Origin: Alphaproteobacteria bacterium
GTDB lineage: Bacteria > Pseudomonadota > Alphaproteobacteria > Thalassobaculales > Thalassobaculaceae
Reading direction: 5' to 3'
NCBI GenBank assembly: GCA_024742275.1
Contig: JANSYS010000001.1
Span: 186,001-250,000, forward strand
Length of the DNA: 64,000 bases
A model generated the notes under the pieces. It did no database searches, was not told where the DNA came from, and saw only the letters and a program-made list of their open reading frames with translations. Both the position numbers and the translations under genes were made by a program. Shown here piece after piece: positions 1 to 9,052 of the stretch. Within the stretch, counting starts at the first letter, position 1; every line of letters starts with the position of its first letter.

Positions 1-1
1 C

Positions 2-346
2 GTCTGCTTCCAGACCGCCGACCTGATCGACGCCATGCATGCTGACTGGTCGGGCGACGCCGACGTAGTGCTGCGCGTGGATGGCGGCATGGTCGCTAAC
101 GATTGGATGATGCAGCGGCTAACCGACATTCTGGCGGCCCAGGTGGACCGGCCCATGGTTTTGGAGACGACCGCTCTGGGCGCTGCCTGGCTCGCCGGGC
201 AGAAGGCAGGCGTCTGGCCCGACATGGAGGGTTTCGCCAAGCAGTGGAAGCGTGACCGGCGGTTCGAACCGGCCATGGGCGAGGATGTCCGCCGGCGGCT
301 CTTGGACGGCTGGCGGGACGCGGTACGGCGGACCCTCACCGCATGA
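2..346 (+). CDS. glpK: Glycerol kinase, C-terminal part (cut by window start)
   Basis: The frame is open from base 2, so this is the 3' end of a longer gene: 114 visible residues and a stop. Glycerol kinase phosphorylates glycerol to sn-glycerol 3-phosphate in the cytoplasm. The tail has the FGGY-kinase C-terminal pattern: [14 protein letters not shown], followed by an [12 protein letters not shown] helix, the adenine-binding region typical of GlpK. Other FGGY sugar kinases are possible, but this combination is very GlpK-like. The stop overlaps the start of the next gene by four bases (ATGA), suggesting translational coupling. Confidence 0.85.
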   Translation, partial: VCFQTADLIDAMHADWSGDADVVLRVDGGMVANDWMMQRLTDILAAQVDRPMVLETTALGAAWLAGQKAGVWPDMEGFAKQWKRDRRFEPAMGEDVRRRLLDGWRDAVRRTLTA

Positions 347-1506
347 GCGACGTTCTCGGCGACATCCGCGGCATTTTGGGCGATCTCATCGCGTTTCCGA
401 CGGTGTCCGCCGAGAGCAACCTCAACCTGATCGAGCACTGCGCCGGACGCCTGGAGAGCCTCGGGGCGATGGTGTCGATCACCGGCGACGACAGCGGGCT
501 CAAGGCCAATCTGTTCGCGACGATCGGCCCGGAGACGGACGGCGGCATCGTGTTGTCCGGGCATACGGACGTGGTGCCGGTGGAAGGCCAGGCCTGGAAC
601 TCCGATCCTTTCCGCGCGGATGAGCGGGACGATCGCCTGTACGGACGGGGGGCCTGCGACATGAAGGGGTTCATCGCGACCGCCATGGCGCTCGCCCCGC
701 GTTTCGCCACCGCCAACCTCGCCCGTCCGCTGCACCTCGCCTTCACCTATGACGAGGAGATCGGCTGCTTCGGTGCGCCTCGGCTCATCCAGGGAATCGT
801 CGAGAGCGGCCTACGCCCGAAGGTCTGCATCGTCGGGGAGCCGACCGAGATGCGGATCATCGAGGGGCACAAGGGCTGTTACGAATACACCACCGAGTTC
901 ACCGGGTTGGAGGGCCACGCCTCCAATCCAGACGCCGGCGTCAACGCTGTCGAGTTCGCCGCCCGCTTCATAGCCAAGCTGCTGGAAACGGCAGAGGTGA
1001 TGAAGCATCGCGCTCCGGCGACGAGCCGCTTCGACCCGCCGCATACCACACTGCAGAGCGGCGTGATCCAGGGCGGCATAGCCCGGAACGTCATTCCCCG
1101 TCACTGCCGTCTCGAGTGGGAGATGCGCCCGGTGAACCGCTCCGATGCGGATCTCGCAAAGGAGATCCTCCGCGACTATGTCGATCGGGAACTGCTGCCC
1201 CGCATGCACGCCGTCGACCCCAAGGCCACGATCGTCACCCAAACGATCGGTGAGGTTGAGGGCTTGGAGCCTATGGCGAACAGCGAAGCGGTCGCCCTCG
1301 TCTCGGAACTCACCGGCGCGAACGCCGCGGAGGTCGTGGCATTCGGGACCGAGGCCGGCCTCTTCCAGGCCGCAGGAATACATACGGTCGTCTGCGGCCC
1401 CGGCAGCATCGAGCAGGCGCACAAACCGGACGAGTATGTCAGCCTGGATCAATTGTCCCAGTGCGCGACGATGATCGAGCGGTTGCTGCCGAAGCTGGCG
1501 GCCTAA
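343..1506 (+). CDS. argE: Acetylornithine deacetylase (M20 family)
   Basis: A 387-residue zinc-dependent M20 deacylase that would hydrolyse N-acetylornithine to ornithine and acetate. Visible motifs are [11 protein letters not shown] near residue 74 (first metal ligand and following Asp), [11 protein letters not shown] (bridging Asp), DEEIGCFG (catalytic and metal Glu) and a C-terminal [14 protein letters not shown] (last metal His). Length and motif order fit ArgE. M20 enzymes overlap in substrate range, so another N-acyl amino acid is possible. The start overlaps the glycerol kinase stop by four bases, and the stop overlaps the convergent racemase-family gene. Confidence 0.85.
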   Translation: MSDVLGDIRGILGDLIAFPTVSAESNLNLIEHCAGRLESLGAMVSITGDDSGLKANLFATIGPETDGGIVLSGHTDVVPVEGQAWNSDPFRADERDDRLYGRGACDMKGFIATAMALAPRFATANLARPLHLAFTYDEEIGCFGAPRLIQGIVESGLRPKVCIVGEPTEMRIIEGHKGCYEYTTEFTGLEGHASNPDAGVNAVEFAARFIAKLLETAEVMKHRAPATSRFDPPHTTLQSGVIQGGIARNVIPRHCRLEWEMRPVNRSDADLAKEILRDYVDRELLPRMHAVDPKATIVTQTIGEVEGLEPMANSEAVALVSELTGANAAEVVAFGTEAGLFQAAGIHTVVCGPGSIEQAHKPDEYVSLDQLSQCATMIERLLPKLAA

Positions 1507-2267
1507 GCCGCCTTGTCCATGCCGGACAGGGCGAACAGCCGCCCGCCCGCCGGCACCACGTCATTGAGTCCCGCCAGCCGCATCATGTGCCAGGCGAGCA
1601 CCTGGTTGCTGGCCAGCACCGGCACGCCGACCCGCCGTTCCGCTTCGGAGAGCACGGTCGCCATGCGGAGATTGGTGCAGGACATGAACACGCCGTCGAC
1701 TTCCCGACCGGACACCGTCTCCTCGATCGCCGCAAGAAGCGAGTGTGGGGTCATGCGGGCAACCACGCTATCCCGGCCCTCGTCGAAGCTCGCGAAAGCG
1801 GCTATCTCCGTTCCCGATGTCTCGAACGCCTCCCGCAACGCGCGAGAGACCGGTTCGATATAGGGCGACAAAAGCGCCAGGCGGCGAATTCCGAGAGCTT
1901 CGAACGCCGCCCTCGCCGCCGAAAGCGGCTCCGTCACCGCCGCGTCGGGAAAGTGTCGATGGATCTCCGCAGCCACACCGTCCGGCCCGATCACCGTCGC
2001 TCCCGACGTGCAGCCGTAGCCGATGACATCGAAAGGCGCGGTCTCCGGCAGCATCGACACGGCAAGCGGAATGTCCTCGCGCATGCTGCCCAGCGTCTCG
2101 GCGGTCACGTCGGCCGCCATCCGAACCCGGCTGTGGTAGAGCGCCACACCCTCTTTCGGCATGAAGGTCCGGAACTCGTGCTCGATGGTCTCGTCGGTCT
2201 TGAGCACGATCAGCCCGAGCGTGGCCCGGGTGCCGATCCCGTCATCGGTCTCGAATGCCAGGGGCAT
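1503..2267 (-). CDS. Asp/Glu racemase superfamily protein (maleate isomerase-like)
   Basis: A 254-residue member of the two-cysteine Asp/Glu/hydantoin racemase superfamily. The catalytic cysteines appear at C86 (YGCTSG) and C197 (SCTNLR). Having both argues for a racemase or cis-trans isomerase rather than a single-cysteine arylmalonate decarboxylase. The CTSG and CTNLR contexts resemble maleate cis-trans isomerase. It lies at the downstream end of the minus-strand run carrying a hydantoinase-type ring opener and a carbamoylase, so a role in isomerising or racemising related compounds is possible, but that is inference. Substrate unknown. Confidence 0.7.
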   Translation of the reverse strand: MPLAFETDDGIGTRATLGLIVLKTDETIEHEFRTFMPKEGVALYHSRVRMAADVTAETLGSMREDIPLAVSMLPETAPFDVIGYGCTSGATVIGPDGVAAEIHRHFPDAAVTEPLSAARAAFEALGIRRLALLSPYIEPVSRALREAFETSGTEIAAFASFDEGRDSVVARMTPHSLLAAIEETVSGREVDGVFMSCTNLRMATVLSEAERRVGVPVLASNQVLAWHMMRLAGLNDVVPAGGRLFALSGMDKAA

Positions 2268-2297
2268 CGTCTGATCCTTCCCGTCGAATCCAAGACA

Positions 2298-2319
2298 CGG
2301 GGGGCCCTCCTAGCCCCCG
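2298..2319 (-). terminator. GC hairpin between M24 peptidase and racemase-family gene
   Basis: CGGGGGGC and GCCCCCG arms with a short loop form a GC-rich hairpin 30 to 50 bases upstream of the racemase-family start. There is no U-run, so it may be an attenuator or processing site rather than a full terminator. Confidence 0.3.
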
Positions 2320-2344
2320 AGTGAAGAGCATGGCAGCGATCGGC

Positions 2345-3526
2345 CTACGGTTCCAGAACCGGAATCTCCCAGGCCGCGCGCCGGGTCAGAAGCCGCGGCG
2401 CGCCGTCCGTGACCGCGATGTTCTCCTCATGCACCATCATCCGGCCCGGCGCCGTCGCCATCCCAGGCTCCAGCGTCATGACCATCCCGGGTTCGAGCAC
2501 CGTGTCGTCCCATGCCGCGATTGACGGAAACTCCGTAAGGACCATGCCGAGGCCATGGCCCAATCGCCCCACCTCGCCTGCCGCACCCGCCTCCGCGTAA
2601 GGCATGAGTATGGCATTCATCGCTCGAAACAGCTCAGCGCATGTGGCACCCGGCACTGCCGTCGCGATGCCCACCTCGGTCGCCTGCCAGACGATCTCAT
2701 AGTTCCGTCTGACCGCATCCGACGGCGGCCCGACGGAGAAGTTCCGGTCGAAGTCGCAATAGTAGCCGTCCACCGTCAGACCGACATCGAGGATCAGAAC
2801 GTCGCCGGCCTGCAGCGGGCGATCCGACGGGGGCGAGATGATATCCCCGTAACCGCCGAACCCGGCGCTCCCCACCAGGTAATCCACATCGTCAGCCCCC
2901 GCCTCCAGGCAGGCGATCTTGAAAGCGCGAAAAACCTCGATCTCGGACATCCCGCCACGGGCGATATCCGGCATGCGGTCGAAAGCGTCACAGGCGACCC
3001 GGCAAGCCTCGGCGATCTTGTCGATCTCGGCCGGGGACTTGACCCGGCGCATCTCCCGCATCAGCCCGGTCGCATCCCCCCAAGAGACTCCCGACAAATC
3101 GGACCGCAGCCGTTCCAGGTCGTCGAGCGGCATTCGGACATAGGTCTCAGCCCCGATCGGCAGTCCGACCGTCCCGCATGCGCCAACTGCATCCCGCAAT
3201 GCCTCGGCCAACAGGGAAAGGCCGTCGTCGGTCGGACGCGGCGACGGCCAGGTGCGAATGTCGTCTATCCAGGTCCGGGCCAGGGCGTCGGTCCCGATGC
3301 TGGGAACGACGGCGATCGGCTTCCCCCTGGACGGGACCACGAGAAACCACGGACGGGTCGGACTAAGCCAGAATTGGCTGAGGAAACCGGTGAACCAGCG
3401 GATCTCGGGCTCGGTCGTCAAGAGCAGGGCGTCGAACCCGAGCGCCTCCATACGCCGCTGGGCGCGATCGAGGCGCATCTCGAACTCGGCGTTGGGGAAG
3501 CCTCGCGTCGGGGCATTGTCGGGCAT
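2345..3526 (-). CDS. M24 family Xaa-Pro peptidase
   Basis: A 393-residue pita-bread metallopeptidase of the Xaa-Pro aminopeptidase/creatinase group. The N-terminal third is a creatinase-type domain. The C-terminal half carries the dimetal ligands: DVGLTVDGYYCDFD (two Asp), GHGLGM (His), TLEPGM (Glu) and HEENIAV (Glu). The ATG at 3526 gives a normal M24 length; the frame stays open about 33 codons further upstream, but those residues look unrelated to the family. It lies downstream of the ABC importer, separated by a strong hairpin, so it may belong to the same transcript at reduced level. Creatinase-like activity cannot be excluded. Confidence 0.8.
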   Translation of the reverse strand: MPDNAPTRGFPNAEFEMRLDRAQRRMEALGFDALLLTTEPEIRWFTGFLSQFWLSPTRPWFLVVPSRGKPIAVVPSIGTDALARTWIDDIRTWPSPRPTDDGLSLLAEALRDAVGACGTVGLPIGAETYVRMPLDDLERLRSDLSGVSWGDATGLMREMRRVKSPAEIDKIAEACRVACDAFDRMPDIARGGMSEIEVFRAFKIACLEAGADDVDYLVGSAGFGGYGDIISPPSDRPLQAGDVLILDVGLTVDGYYCDFDRNFSVGPPSDAVRRNYEIVWQATEVGIATAVPGATCAELFRAMNAILMPYAEAGAAGEVGRLGHGLGMVLTEFPSIAAWDDTVLEPGMVMTLEPGMATAPGRMMVHEENIAVTDGAPRLLTRRAAWEIPVLEP

Positions 3527-3593
3527 GGCGGTCTCGCAGGTGATGCGAGCTGATCGTTGCACCGACCGCGCCCGACGGAAAGCGTCGGTGTGA

Positions 3594-3623
3594 GCCCGGC
3601 CCGGCGTCTGAGCCGGGCCGGGC
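3594..3623 (-). terminator. Perfect 12-bp GC hairpin after the ABC importer genes
   Basis: GCCCGGCCCGGC (3594-3605) and GCCGGGCCGGGC (3612-3623) pair perfectly around a six-base loop, just past the stop of the solute-binding protein. The U-run is poor, so it is either a weak terminator or an mRNA stabiliser that sets levels of the importer against the downstream genes. Confidence 0.5.
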
Positions 3624-3639
3624 ATGGTCGGACCAAGCG

Positions 3640-4629
3640 CTACTTCAGCGCCTTGTCGGTAATGGCATGGGTCCAGGCGCCTTCCGGAGCCTTGGAGATC
3701 ACCGGATCGGAACCGCCGGCCAGCAGCGTATCGACGGTGCGCTTGTAGTCCGCTTCATCCAGCGCGCCGTTGGAGCCCGCCGTCAGCTTGGCGATCTCAC
3801 CCATCATCCGCTTCTGGTGCTTCTCGGTCTGGGCACCGGTGGCATCGTTTTCCAGGACGATCTCGGCCGCCTCGTCCGGATTGGCCTCGGCGTACTTCCA
3901 GCCCTTCATCGACGCGCGCACGAACCGGACCATCTTGTCGACGAACGCCGGATCGTTGAGGTTCTCCTCAAGCACGTAGAGGCCGTCCTCCAGGGTGGCC
4001 ACACCCTGATCCTGGTACTTGAAGACCACCAGGTCGTCCGGCGTGAGACCAGCGTCGATCACCTGCCAGTACTCGTTATAGGTCATGGTGGACACGCAAT
4101 CGGCCTGCTTCTGCAGCAGCGGGTCGACGTTGAACCCCTGCTTCAGGACGGTCACGCCGCCGTCGGACCCGTCGGTCGGGATGCCGAGCTGCGACATCCA
4201 GGACAGGAACGGATACTCGTTGCCGAAGAACCAGACACCCAGCGTCTTGCCCTTGAAATCGGCCGGCGAGGTGATTCCGGTCTCCTTGCGGCAGGTCAGC
4301 ATCATGCCCGAGCTCTTGAAGGGCTGGGCGATGTTGACCAGAGCGACGCCCTTCTCGCGGCTGGCGAGCGCCGAGGGCATCCAGTCGATGATCACATCGG
4401 CGCCGCCACCGGCAATCACCTGCGGCGGGGCGATGTCCGGGCCGCCCGGCTTGATCGTGACGTCGAGGTTTTCCTCCTCGTAGAATCCCTTCTCCTTGGC
4501 GACGTAATAGCCGGCGAACTGCGCCTGGGTCACCCACTTGAGCTGCAGCGTCACCTCGTCCGCCGCCATGGCCTGGGAGGCGGCTAGACCCATCACTCCC
4601 AATACGGCTCCTGCAATCAGTCTGCGCAT
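3640..4629 (-). CDS. NMT1/THI5-type ABC transporter solute-binding protein
   Basis: A 329-residue periplasmic binding protein with a signal peptide of about 22 residues (MRRLIAG start, cleavage near AMA-ADEV). The opening QLKWVTQAQFAGYYVAKEKG and later KPGGPDI are hallmarks of the NMT1/THI5-like fold that binds pyrimidine-type and other small ligands. It is the last gene of a four-gene importer that follows the dihydropyrimidinase and carbamoylase genes, so a uracil-, thymine- or hydantoin-like ligand is the natural inference. The ATG at 4629 was chosen because it begins the signal peptide. Confidence 0.85.
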   Translation of the reverse strand: MRRLIAGAVLGVMGLAASQAMAADEVTLQLKWVTQAQFAGYYVAKEKGFYEEENLDVTIKPGGPDIAPPQVIAGGGADVIIDWMPSALASREKGVALVNIAQPFKSSGMMLTCRKETGITSPADFKGKTLGVWFFGNEYPFLSWMSQLGIPTDGSDGGVTVLKQGFNVDPLLQKQADCVSTMTYNEYWQVIDAGLTPDDLVVFKYQDQGVATLEDGLYVLEENLNDPAFVDKMVRFVRASMKGWKYAEANPDEAAEIVLENDATGAQTEKHQKRMMGEIAKLTAGSNGALDEADYKRTVDTLLAGGSDPVISKAPEGAWTHAITDKALK

Positions 4630-4679
4630 GTCTGTGCTCCCTGTTCTCGTTGATGCGCCCGCCGGCCGGACCGGATGTC

Positions 4680-5780
4680 CTAGGCCCGGTTCGACGGATG
4701 CCAGAAGGTGACCGCCCGCTCGATGAGCGCGACGGCACCGAAAAACGCGGACCCGGCCATGGCCGCGACCGCGATCTCTGCCCACACCATGTCGACGTTC
4801 ATACGTCCGACCTCTGTGGAAATACGGAACCCCATGCCCACGATGGGGGTGCCGAAGAACTCGGCCACGATGGCGCCGATCAGCGCCAGCGTTGAGTTGA
4901 TCTTCAATGCGTTGAAGATGAACGGCGCCGCCGCCGGCAGCCGCAGCTTCACCAGTGTCTGCCAGTAGCCGGCGGCGTAGGTCCGCATGAGATCGCGCTC
5001 CATGCGCCCCGCCTCGGCCAAACCGGCGACCGTGTTCACCAGCATCGGGAAGAAGGTCATGACCACGACGACCGCCGCCTTGGAGGGCCAATCGAAGCCG
5101 AACCACATCACCATGATCGGCGCGATGCCGATGATCGGGAGAGCGGAAATCAGGTTCCCCACCGGTAACAGACCACGCTGCAGGAACGGGGAACGGTCGA
5201 TCAGGATTGCGACCAGGAAGGCCGAGCCGCAGCCGAGCGCGTAGCCGATCAGCACGGACTTGAGGAACGTCTGCTGGAAGTCGGCCCAGAGGATCGGTAG
5301 AGACGCGGCGAAACGCGCGCCGATCGCCGAGGGCGGCGGCAACAGAACCTGCGGCACGTTCAGCCCGCGCGTCACCACCTCCCACAGGACCAGCAGCGTC
5401 ACGCCGAACAGCACCGGCACGGCCAACGATGCCCACCTGCCGCCCCGGCCGGACGCGGTGAGACGCTCCACGAACAACCAGGCGGAAAGCCAACCGGCGG
5501 CAGTCAGGGACCAGAAGCCCACCGCGCCCTTGTCGATGACCACGAGCGACATCGGCAGCGCGATCCCGGCGGCCAGGGTCAGGCAACCGTCGAAGAACAC
5601 GGGCAACGGGTACCGAAAGCGCCGGAGGCTGAACACGGCGAGCACCGCGAAGGTCGTCAGAAACGGGGTGTCGGAAAGTCCCGTCTCAGCCGACCGCGGG
5701 AGGACCAATCCCAGCAGCCCGAGCACTCCGACGGCAACCGCGAGCGCCGATTGAAGCTTGGAGAGACTCCGCCCGTTCAC
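4680..5780 (-). CDS. ABC transporter permease (second importer subunit)
   Basis: A 366-residue inner-membrane permease of the binding-protein-dependent type. It has hydrophobic helices throughout and the EAA cytoplasmic loop (YAAGYWQTLVKLRLPAA) that docks on the ATPase. An extra N-terminal stretch of about 110 residues, itself hydrophobic, makes it longer than typical NitT/TauT permeases. The likely start is GTG at 5780, overlapping the previous permease stop by four bases (GTGA); upstream residues in this frame are shadow of the neighbouring gene. Works with the solute-binding protein and ATPase encoded alongside. Confidence 0.85.
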   Translation of the reverse strand: MNGRSLSKLQSALAVAVGVLGLLGLVLPRSAETGLSDTPFLTTFAVLAVFSLRRFRYPLPVFFDGCLTLAAGIALPMSLVVIDKGAVGFWSLTAAGWLSAWLFVERLTASGRGGRWASLAVPVLFGVTLLVLWEVVTRGLNVPQVLLPPPSAIGARFAASLPILWADFQQTFLKSVLIGYALGCGSAFLVAILIDRSPFLQRGLLPVGNLISALPIIGIAPIMVMWFGFDWPSKAAVVVVMTFFPMLVNTVAGLAEAGRMERDLMRTYAAGYWQTLVKLRLPAAAPFIFNALKINSTLALIGAIVAEFFGTPIVGMGFRISTEVGRMNVDMVWAEIAVAAMAGSAFFGAVALIERAVTFWHPSNRA

Positions 5781-6646
5781 GGTCTGGCCCCCATGCGCCG
5801 CAGGACGTAGGTGTTGGCGAGTCCGACCAGCGAGACCAGAACGGCCGCAAGCGCCGCAGCGGTGATCAGTGCCGACCATATCTGAATGGTCTGCCCGTAA
5901 TAGGAGCCGGCCAGCAGCCTCGCGCCGAGCCCGGCGACGGCACCGGTCGGCAACTCGCCGACGATGGCGCCGACCAGGCTGATCGCGACCGCGACCTTCA
6001 TCGAGGCAAAGAGATAAGGCATGGAGTTCGGCCAGCGCAGCTTCCAGAAGACCTGCGCGGTGCTCGCGCTGTAGGTCCGCATCAGGTCGAGCTGGATCGC
6101 TTCGGGCGCTCGCAGTCCCTTGACCATGCCCACGACCACCGGGAAGAAACTGAGATAGGTGGAGATCAACGCCTTGGGCAGCAGGCCGGACAGCCCGACC
6201 GCGTTCAGGACCACGATGATCATCGGTGCGATGGCGAGGATCGGGATCGTCTGGCTGGCGATCACCCACGGCATGACCGACCGGTCGGTGGCCCGGTTGT
6301 GGACAATCGCGACGGCCAGGGCGATGCCGAGCGCGGTGCCGATCAGGAAGCCGAGCAGCGTCGCCGACAAGGTGATCCAGGCGTGGAAGACGAGGCTTCG
6401 CTTGGAGGTGATCTTCTTCTCAACGGTGGTTTGCCAAATCTCGATGGCGACCTGGTGCGGCGCCGGTAGGACCGGGCGCTCCTGCGCCATGGTGTCGACG
6501 ACCAGGTCCGACGCCGTCCATGCGCGCCCCTCGCGCTCGTAGACCCCAAGTTGCCAGGGGGTGTTCAGCCAGACCGTGGCGACATACCAGACGGCCATGA
6601 TCGAAGCGACCACGACCAGGATCGGTAAGGTCCTGCCGCCGGCCAT
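5777..6646 (-). CDS. ABC transporter permease (first importer subunit)
   Basis: A 289-residue NitT/TauT-type permease. The N-terminal segment LPILVVVASIMAVWYVAT is a membrane helix, and five or so further helices follow. The EAA loop is YSASTAQVFWKLRWPNSMPY. The ATG at 6646 lies three bases after the ATPase stop. Tight spacing with the ATPase and a four-base overlap with the next permease indicate one operon. Two different permeases suggest a heterodimeric membrane channel for the predicted pyrimidine-related importer. Confidence 0.85.
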   Translation of the reverse strand: MAGGRTLPILVVVASIMAVWYVATVWLNTPWQLGVYEREGRAWTASDLVVDTMAQERPVLPAPHQVAIEIWQTTVEKKITSKRSLVFHAWITLSATLLGFLIGTALGIALAVAIVHNRATDRSVMPWVIASQTIPILAIAPMIIVVLNAVGLSGLLPKALISTYLSFFPVVVGMVKGLRAPEAIQLDLMRTYSASTAQVFWKLRWPNSMPYLFASMKVAVAISLVGAIVGELPTGAVAGLGARLLAGSYYGQTIQIWSALITAAALAAVLVSLVGLANTYVLRRMGARP

Positions 6647-6648
6647 GC

Positions 6649-7518
6649 TCAGACGTCCTCGTAGGAATGGCCGGCGCGCAGTCCTTCCCGCACCCGGTGG
6701 GCGATCTCCAGAAATTCCGGCGTCTCGCGGATGTCGAGCGGGCGCTCGCGGGGCAGCGTGCTGTCGATCACGTCGGTCACACGACCCGGACGCGGCGACA
6801 TCACGACGATCTTGGTCGACAGGTAGACCGCCTCCGGGATCGAGTGGGTGACGAAGGCGATGGTCTTGGTGGTCCGTGCCCAAAGCTGGAGAAGCTGTTC
6901 GTTCAGGTGATCGCGGACGATCTCGTCAAGCGCGCCGAACGGCTCGTCCATCAGCAGGATGTCCGCGTCGAACGCGAGCGCTCGGGCGATCGACGCCCGC
7001 TGCTGCATGCCGCCGGACAGCTGCCAGGGAAACTTGTTCTCGAAACCGGTCAGGTTGACCAGATCGAGCGTCCGCGCCACCCGGTCCCGCTGCTCCGCCT
7101 TCGAATACCCCATGATCTCGAGCGGCAGCGCCACGTTGCGGGCGATGGTTCGCCAGGGATACAGGCCGGCCGCCTGGAACACGTAGCCGTAAGCCCGTTT
7201 CAGCCGTGCCTGCTCCGGCGAAACGCCGTTGACGGTGATGCTGCCGCCGGTCGGCTGTTCCAGATCCGCGATGACCCGCAGCAAGGTCGTCTTTCCGCAG
7301 CCGGACGGCCCGATGAAGGATACGAAATCGCCCTTGCCGATATCGAGCGTGACGTCGCTCAACGCCCGGACCGGCCCGTCGCCGGTCTGGAACGTCAGAT
7401 CAAGGTTCCGGGCGCGGATGACGGGAGTCGGATCCGGGTCCAGGCCGTTCGGCATGACAATGTCCAAGCGCACGCCCTCCTCGGCGTTCTCGGCGGTGGT
7501 CGTCGAGCGCCCGGCCAA
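6649..7518 (-). CDS. ABC transporter ATP-binding protein of the importer
   Basis: A 289-residue importer ATPase. Motifs in order: Walker A GPSGCGKTT, Q-loop region YGYVFQAAGLYPW, signature LSGGMQQRASIARA, Walker B ILLMDEPFGALD and switch histidine VTHSIPEA. The sequence resembles SsuB/TauB/ThiZ-type subunits. The ATG at 7518 is the first in frame; a later ATG at 7455 (MPNGLDP) is also plausible because residues 1-21 match no family element. It starts 25 bases after the dihydropyrimidinase stop and powers the two permeases downstream. Confidence 0.9.
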   Translation of the reverse strand: MAGRSTTTAENAEEGVRLDIVMPNGLDPDPTPVIRARNLDLTFQTGDGPVRALSDVTLDIGKGDFVSFIGPSGCGKTTLLRVIADLEQPTGGSITVNGVSPEQARLKRAYGYVFQAAGLYPWRTIARNVALPLEIMGYSKAEQRDRVARTLDLVNLTGFENKFPWQLSGGMQQRASIARALAFDADILLMDEPFGALDEIVRDHLNEQLLQLWARTTKTIAFVTHSIPEAVYLSTKIVVMSPRPGRVTDVIDSTLPRERPLDIRETPEFLEIAHRVREGLRAGHSYEDV

Positions 7519-7543
7519 GAGACCGGACGCTACAGGGATCGGA

Positions 7544-9001
7544 TCAAACGCCGGCGGGCATCTTCGCCGGATCGCGGATCACCTTGCGCGGCGCGGTGAT
7601 CTCCTTCCAGGTCGACAGCGCCCGGTTCGGCGCAGGGTTGGCCGGACGCTTGACGAACTCGCCATGGCCCGGCCTTGCCTTCATCTCGCTCTCCACGACG
7701 GCCACCTCGCCGCGGGTCAGCGTGAAGCGCGGCAGTCCGGTGACCTCGATCCCCTCGAAGACGTTGTAGTCGATGGAGGACTGCTGCTTGTCCGCCGTGA
7801 TCGTCTTCGAGCGTTTCGGGTCCCAGACCACGATATCGGCGTCGGAACCCTCGCGAATGGCGCCCTTGCGCGGGTACATGTTCAGGATCTTGGCGATATT
7901 CGTGGAGGTGACCGCCACGAACTCGTTCATGGTCAGGCGGCCGGTGTTCACCCCCCGGGTCCAAAGGACCGGCAATCTGTCTTCCAAGCCGCCGGTGCCG
8001 TTCGGGATCTTCGTAAAATCGCCGACGCCGTATCGCTTTTGCTCCGTGGTGAAGGCGCAGTGATCGGTCGCGACAACCTGAAGACTGCCCGCCGCGAGGC
8101 CGGCCCAGAGCCCGTCCTGATGTTCCTTGCTGCGGAACGGTGGCGACATAACCCGCCGCGCCGCATGGTCCCAGTCGGGGTTTTGGTACTCGCTCTCGTC
8201 CAACACCAGATGCTGGATCAACGGCTCGCCGAACACCCTCATGCCCTTCTGGCGGGCCCTGCGGATCGCTTCGTGCGCCTGCTCGCACGAGACATGGACG
8301 ATGTACAGCGGGACGCCGGCCTGATCGGCGATCATGATGGCCCGGTTCGCGGCCTCTCCCTCCACTTCAGGCGGGCGCGAGTACGCATGCGCCTCAGGGC
8401 CGTTGTTCCCCTCGGCCATCAGCTTGGCCTGGAGTTGGGCGACCACATCGCCGTTCTCCGCGTGGACCAGCGGCATCGCCCCAAGGTCGGCGCAGCGCTG
8501 GAACGACGAGAACATCTCGTCATCCTCGATCATCAGCGCGCCCTTATAGGCCATGAAGTGCTTGAAGGTGGTGATGCCGCGATCGACGACCGTCTCCATC
8601 TCCTTCCAGACCTGCTCGCCCCACCAGGTGATGGCCATGTGGAAGGAGTAATCGGTACAGGCCTTCGAGGACTTGTTGTCCCAGGCCTGCATGGCTTCGA
8701 GGAGGGACTGGCCCGGCGCCGGCAGACAAAAATCGACCACCATCGTGGTGCCGCCGGACAGACCGGCACGGGTGCCGCTCTCGAAGTCGTCGGCGGAATA
8801 GGTGCCCATGAAGGGCATCTCCATGTGGGTATGCGGGTCGATACCGCCCGGCATCACATAGCAGCCGGCAGCGTCCAGCACCTCGTCGCCCGTCAGGTTC
8901 GGTCCGACAGCCGCGATCCTGCCGCCCTCGACCAGGACATCCGCCTCGAAGGTCAGGTCGGCGGTGACGACGGTCCCGCCTTTGATCACCTTGCTCGCCA
9001 T
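7544..9001 (-). CDS. hydA: Dihydropyrimidinase (D-hydantoinase)
   Basis: A 485-residue cyclic amidohydrolase that opens dihydrouracil or dihydrothymine to the N-carbamoyl-beta-amino acid, step two of reductive pyrimidine breakdown. It shows the amidohydrolase HxH metal motif (GGIDPHTHMEMPF, near residue 55), the carbamylated lysine segment HFMAYKGAL near residue 150, further metal histidines in VHAENGD and IVHVSCEQAHEAI, and ATDHCAFT carrying the catalytic Asp. Length is typical. It sits 51 bases after the carbamoylase gene, which performs the next step. Five-membered hydantoins may also be accepted. Confidence 0.93.
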   Translation of the reverse strand: MASKVIKGGTVVTADLTFEADVLVEGGRIAAVGPNLTGDEVLDAAGCYVMPGGIDPHTHMEMPFMGTYSADDFESGTRAGLSGGTTMVVDFCLPAPGQSLLEAMQAWDNKSSKACTDYSFHMAITWWGEQVWKEMETVVDRGITTFKHFMAYKGALMIEDDEMFSSFQRCADLGAMPLVHAENGDVVAQLQAKLMAEGNNGPEAHAYSRPPEVEGEAANRAIMIADQAGVPLYIVHVSCEQAHEAIRRARQKGMRVFGEPLIQHLVLDESEYQNPDWDHAARRVMSPPFRSKEHQDGLWAGLAAGSLQVVATDHCAFTTEQKRYGVGDFTKIPNGTGGLEDRLPVLWTRGVNTGRLTMNEFVAVTSTNIAKILNMYPRKGAIREGSDADIVVWDPKRSKTITADKQQSSIDYNVFEGIEVTGLPRFTLTRGEVAVVESEMKARPGHGEFVKRPANPAPNRALSTWKEITAPRKVIRDPAKMPAGV

Positions 9002-9052
9002 TCTCTTCCTCCTCTATCCGCCCTGCCCGGCCAGCGGCCGCAGGCCATGGTC

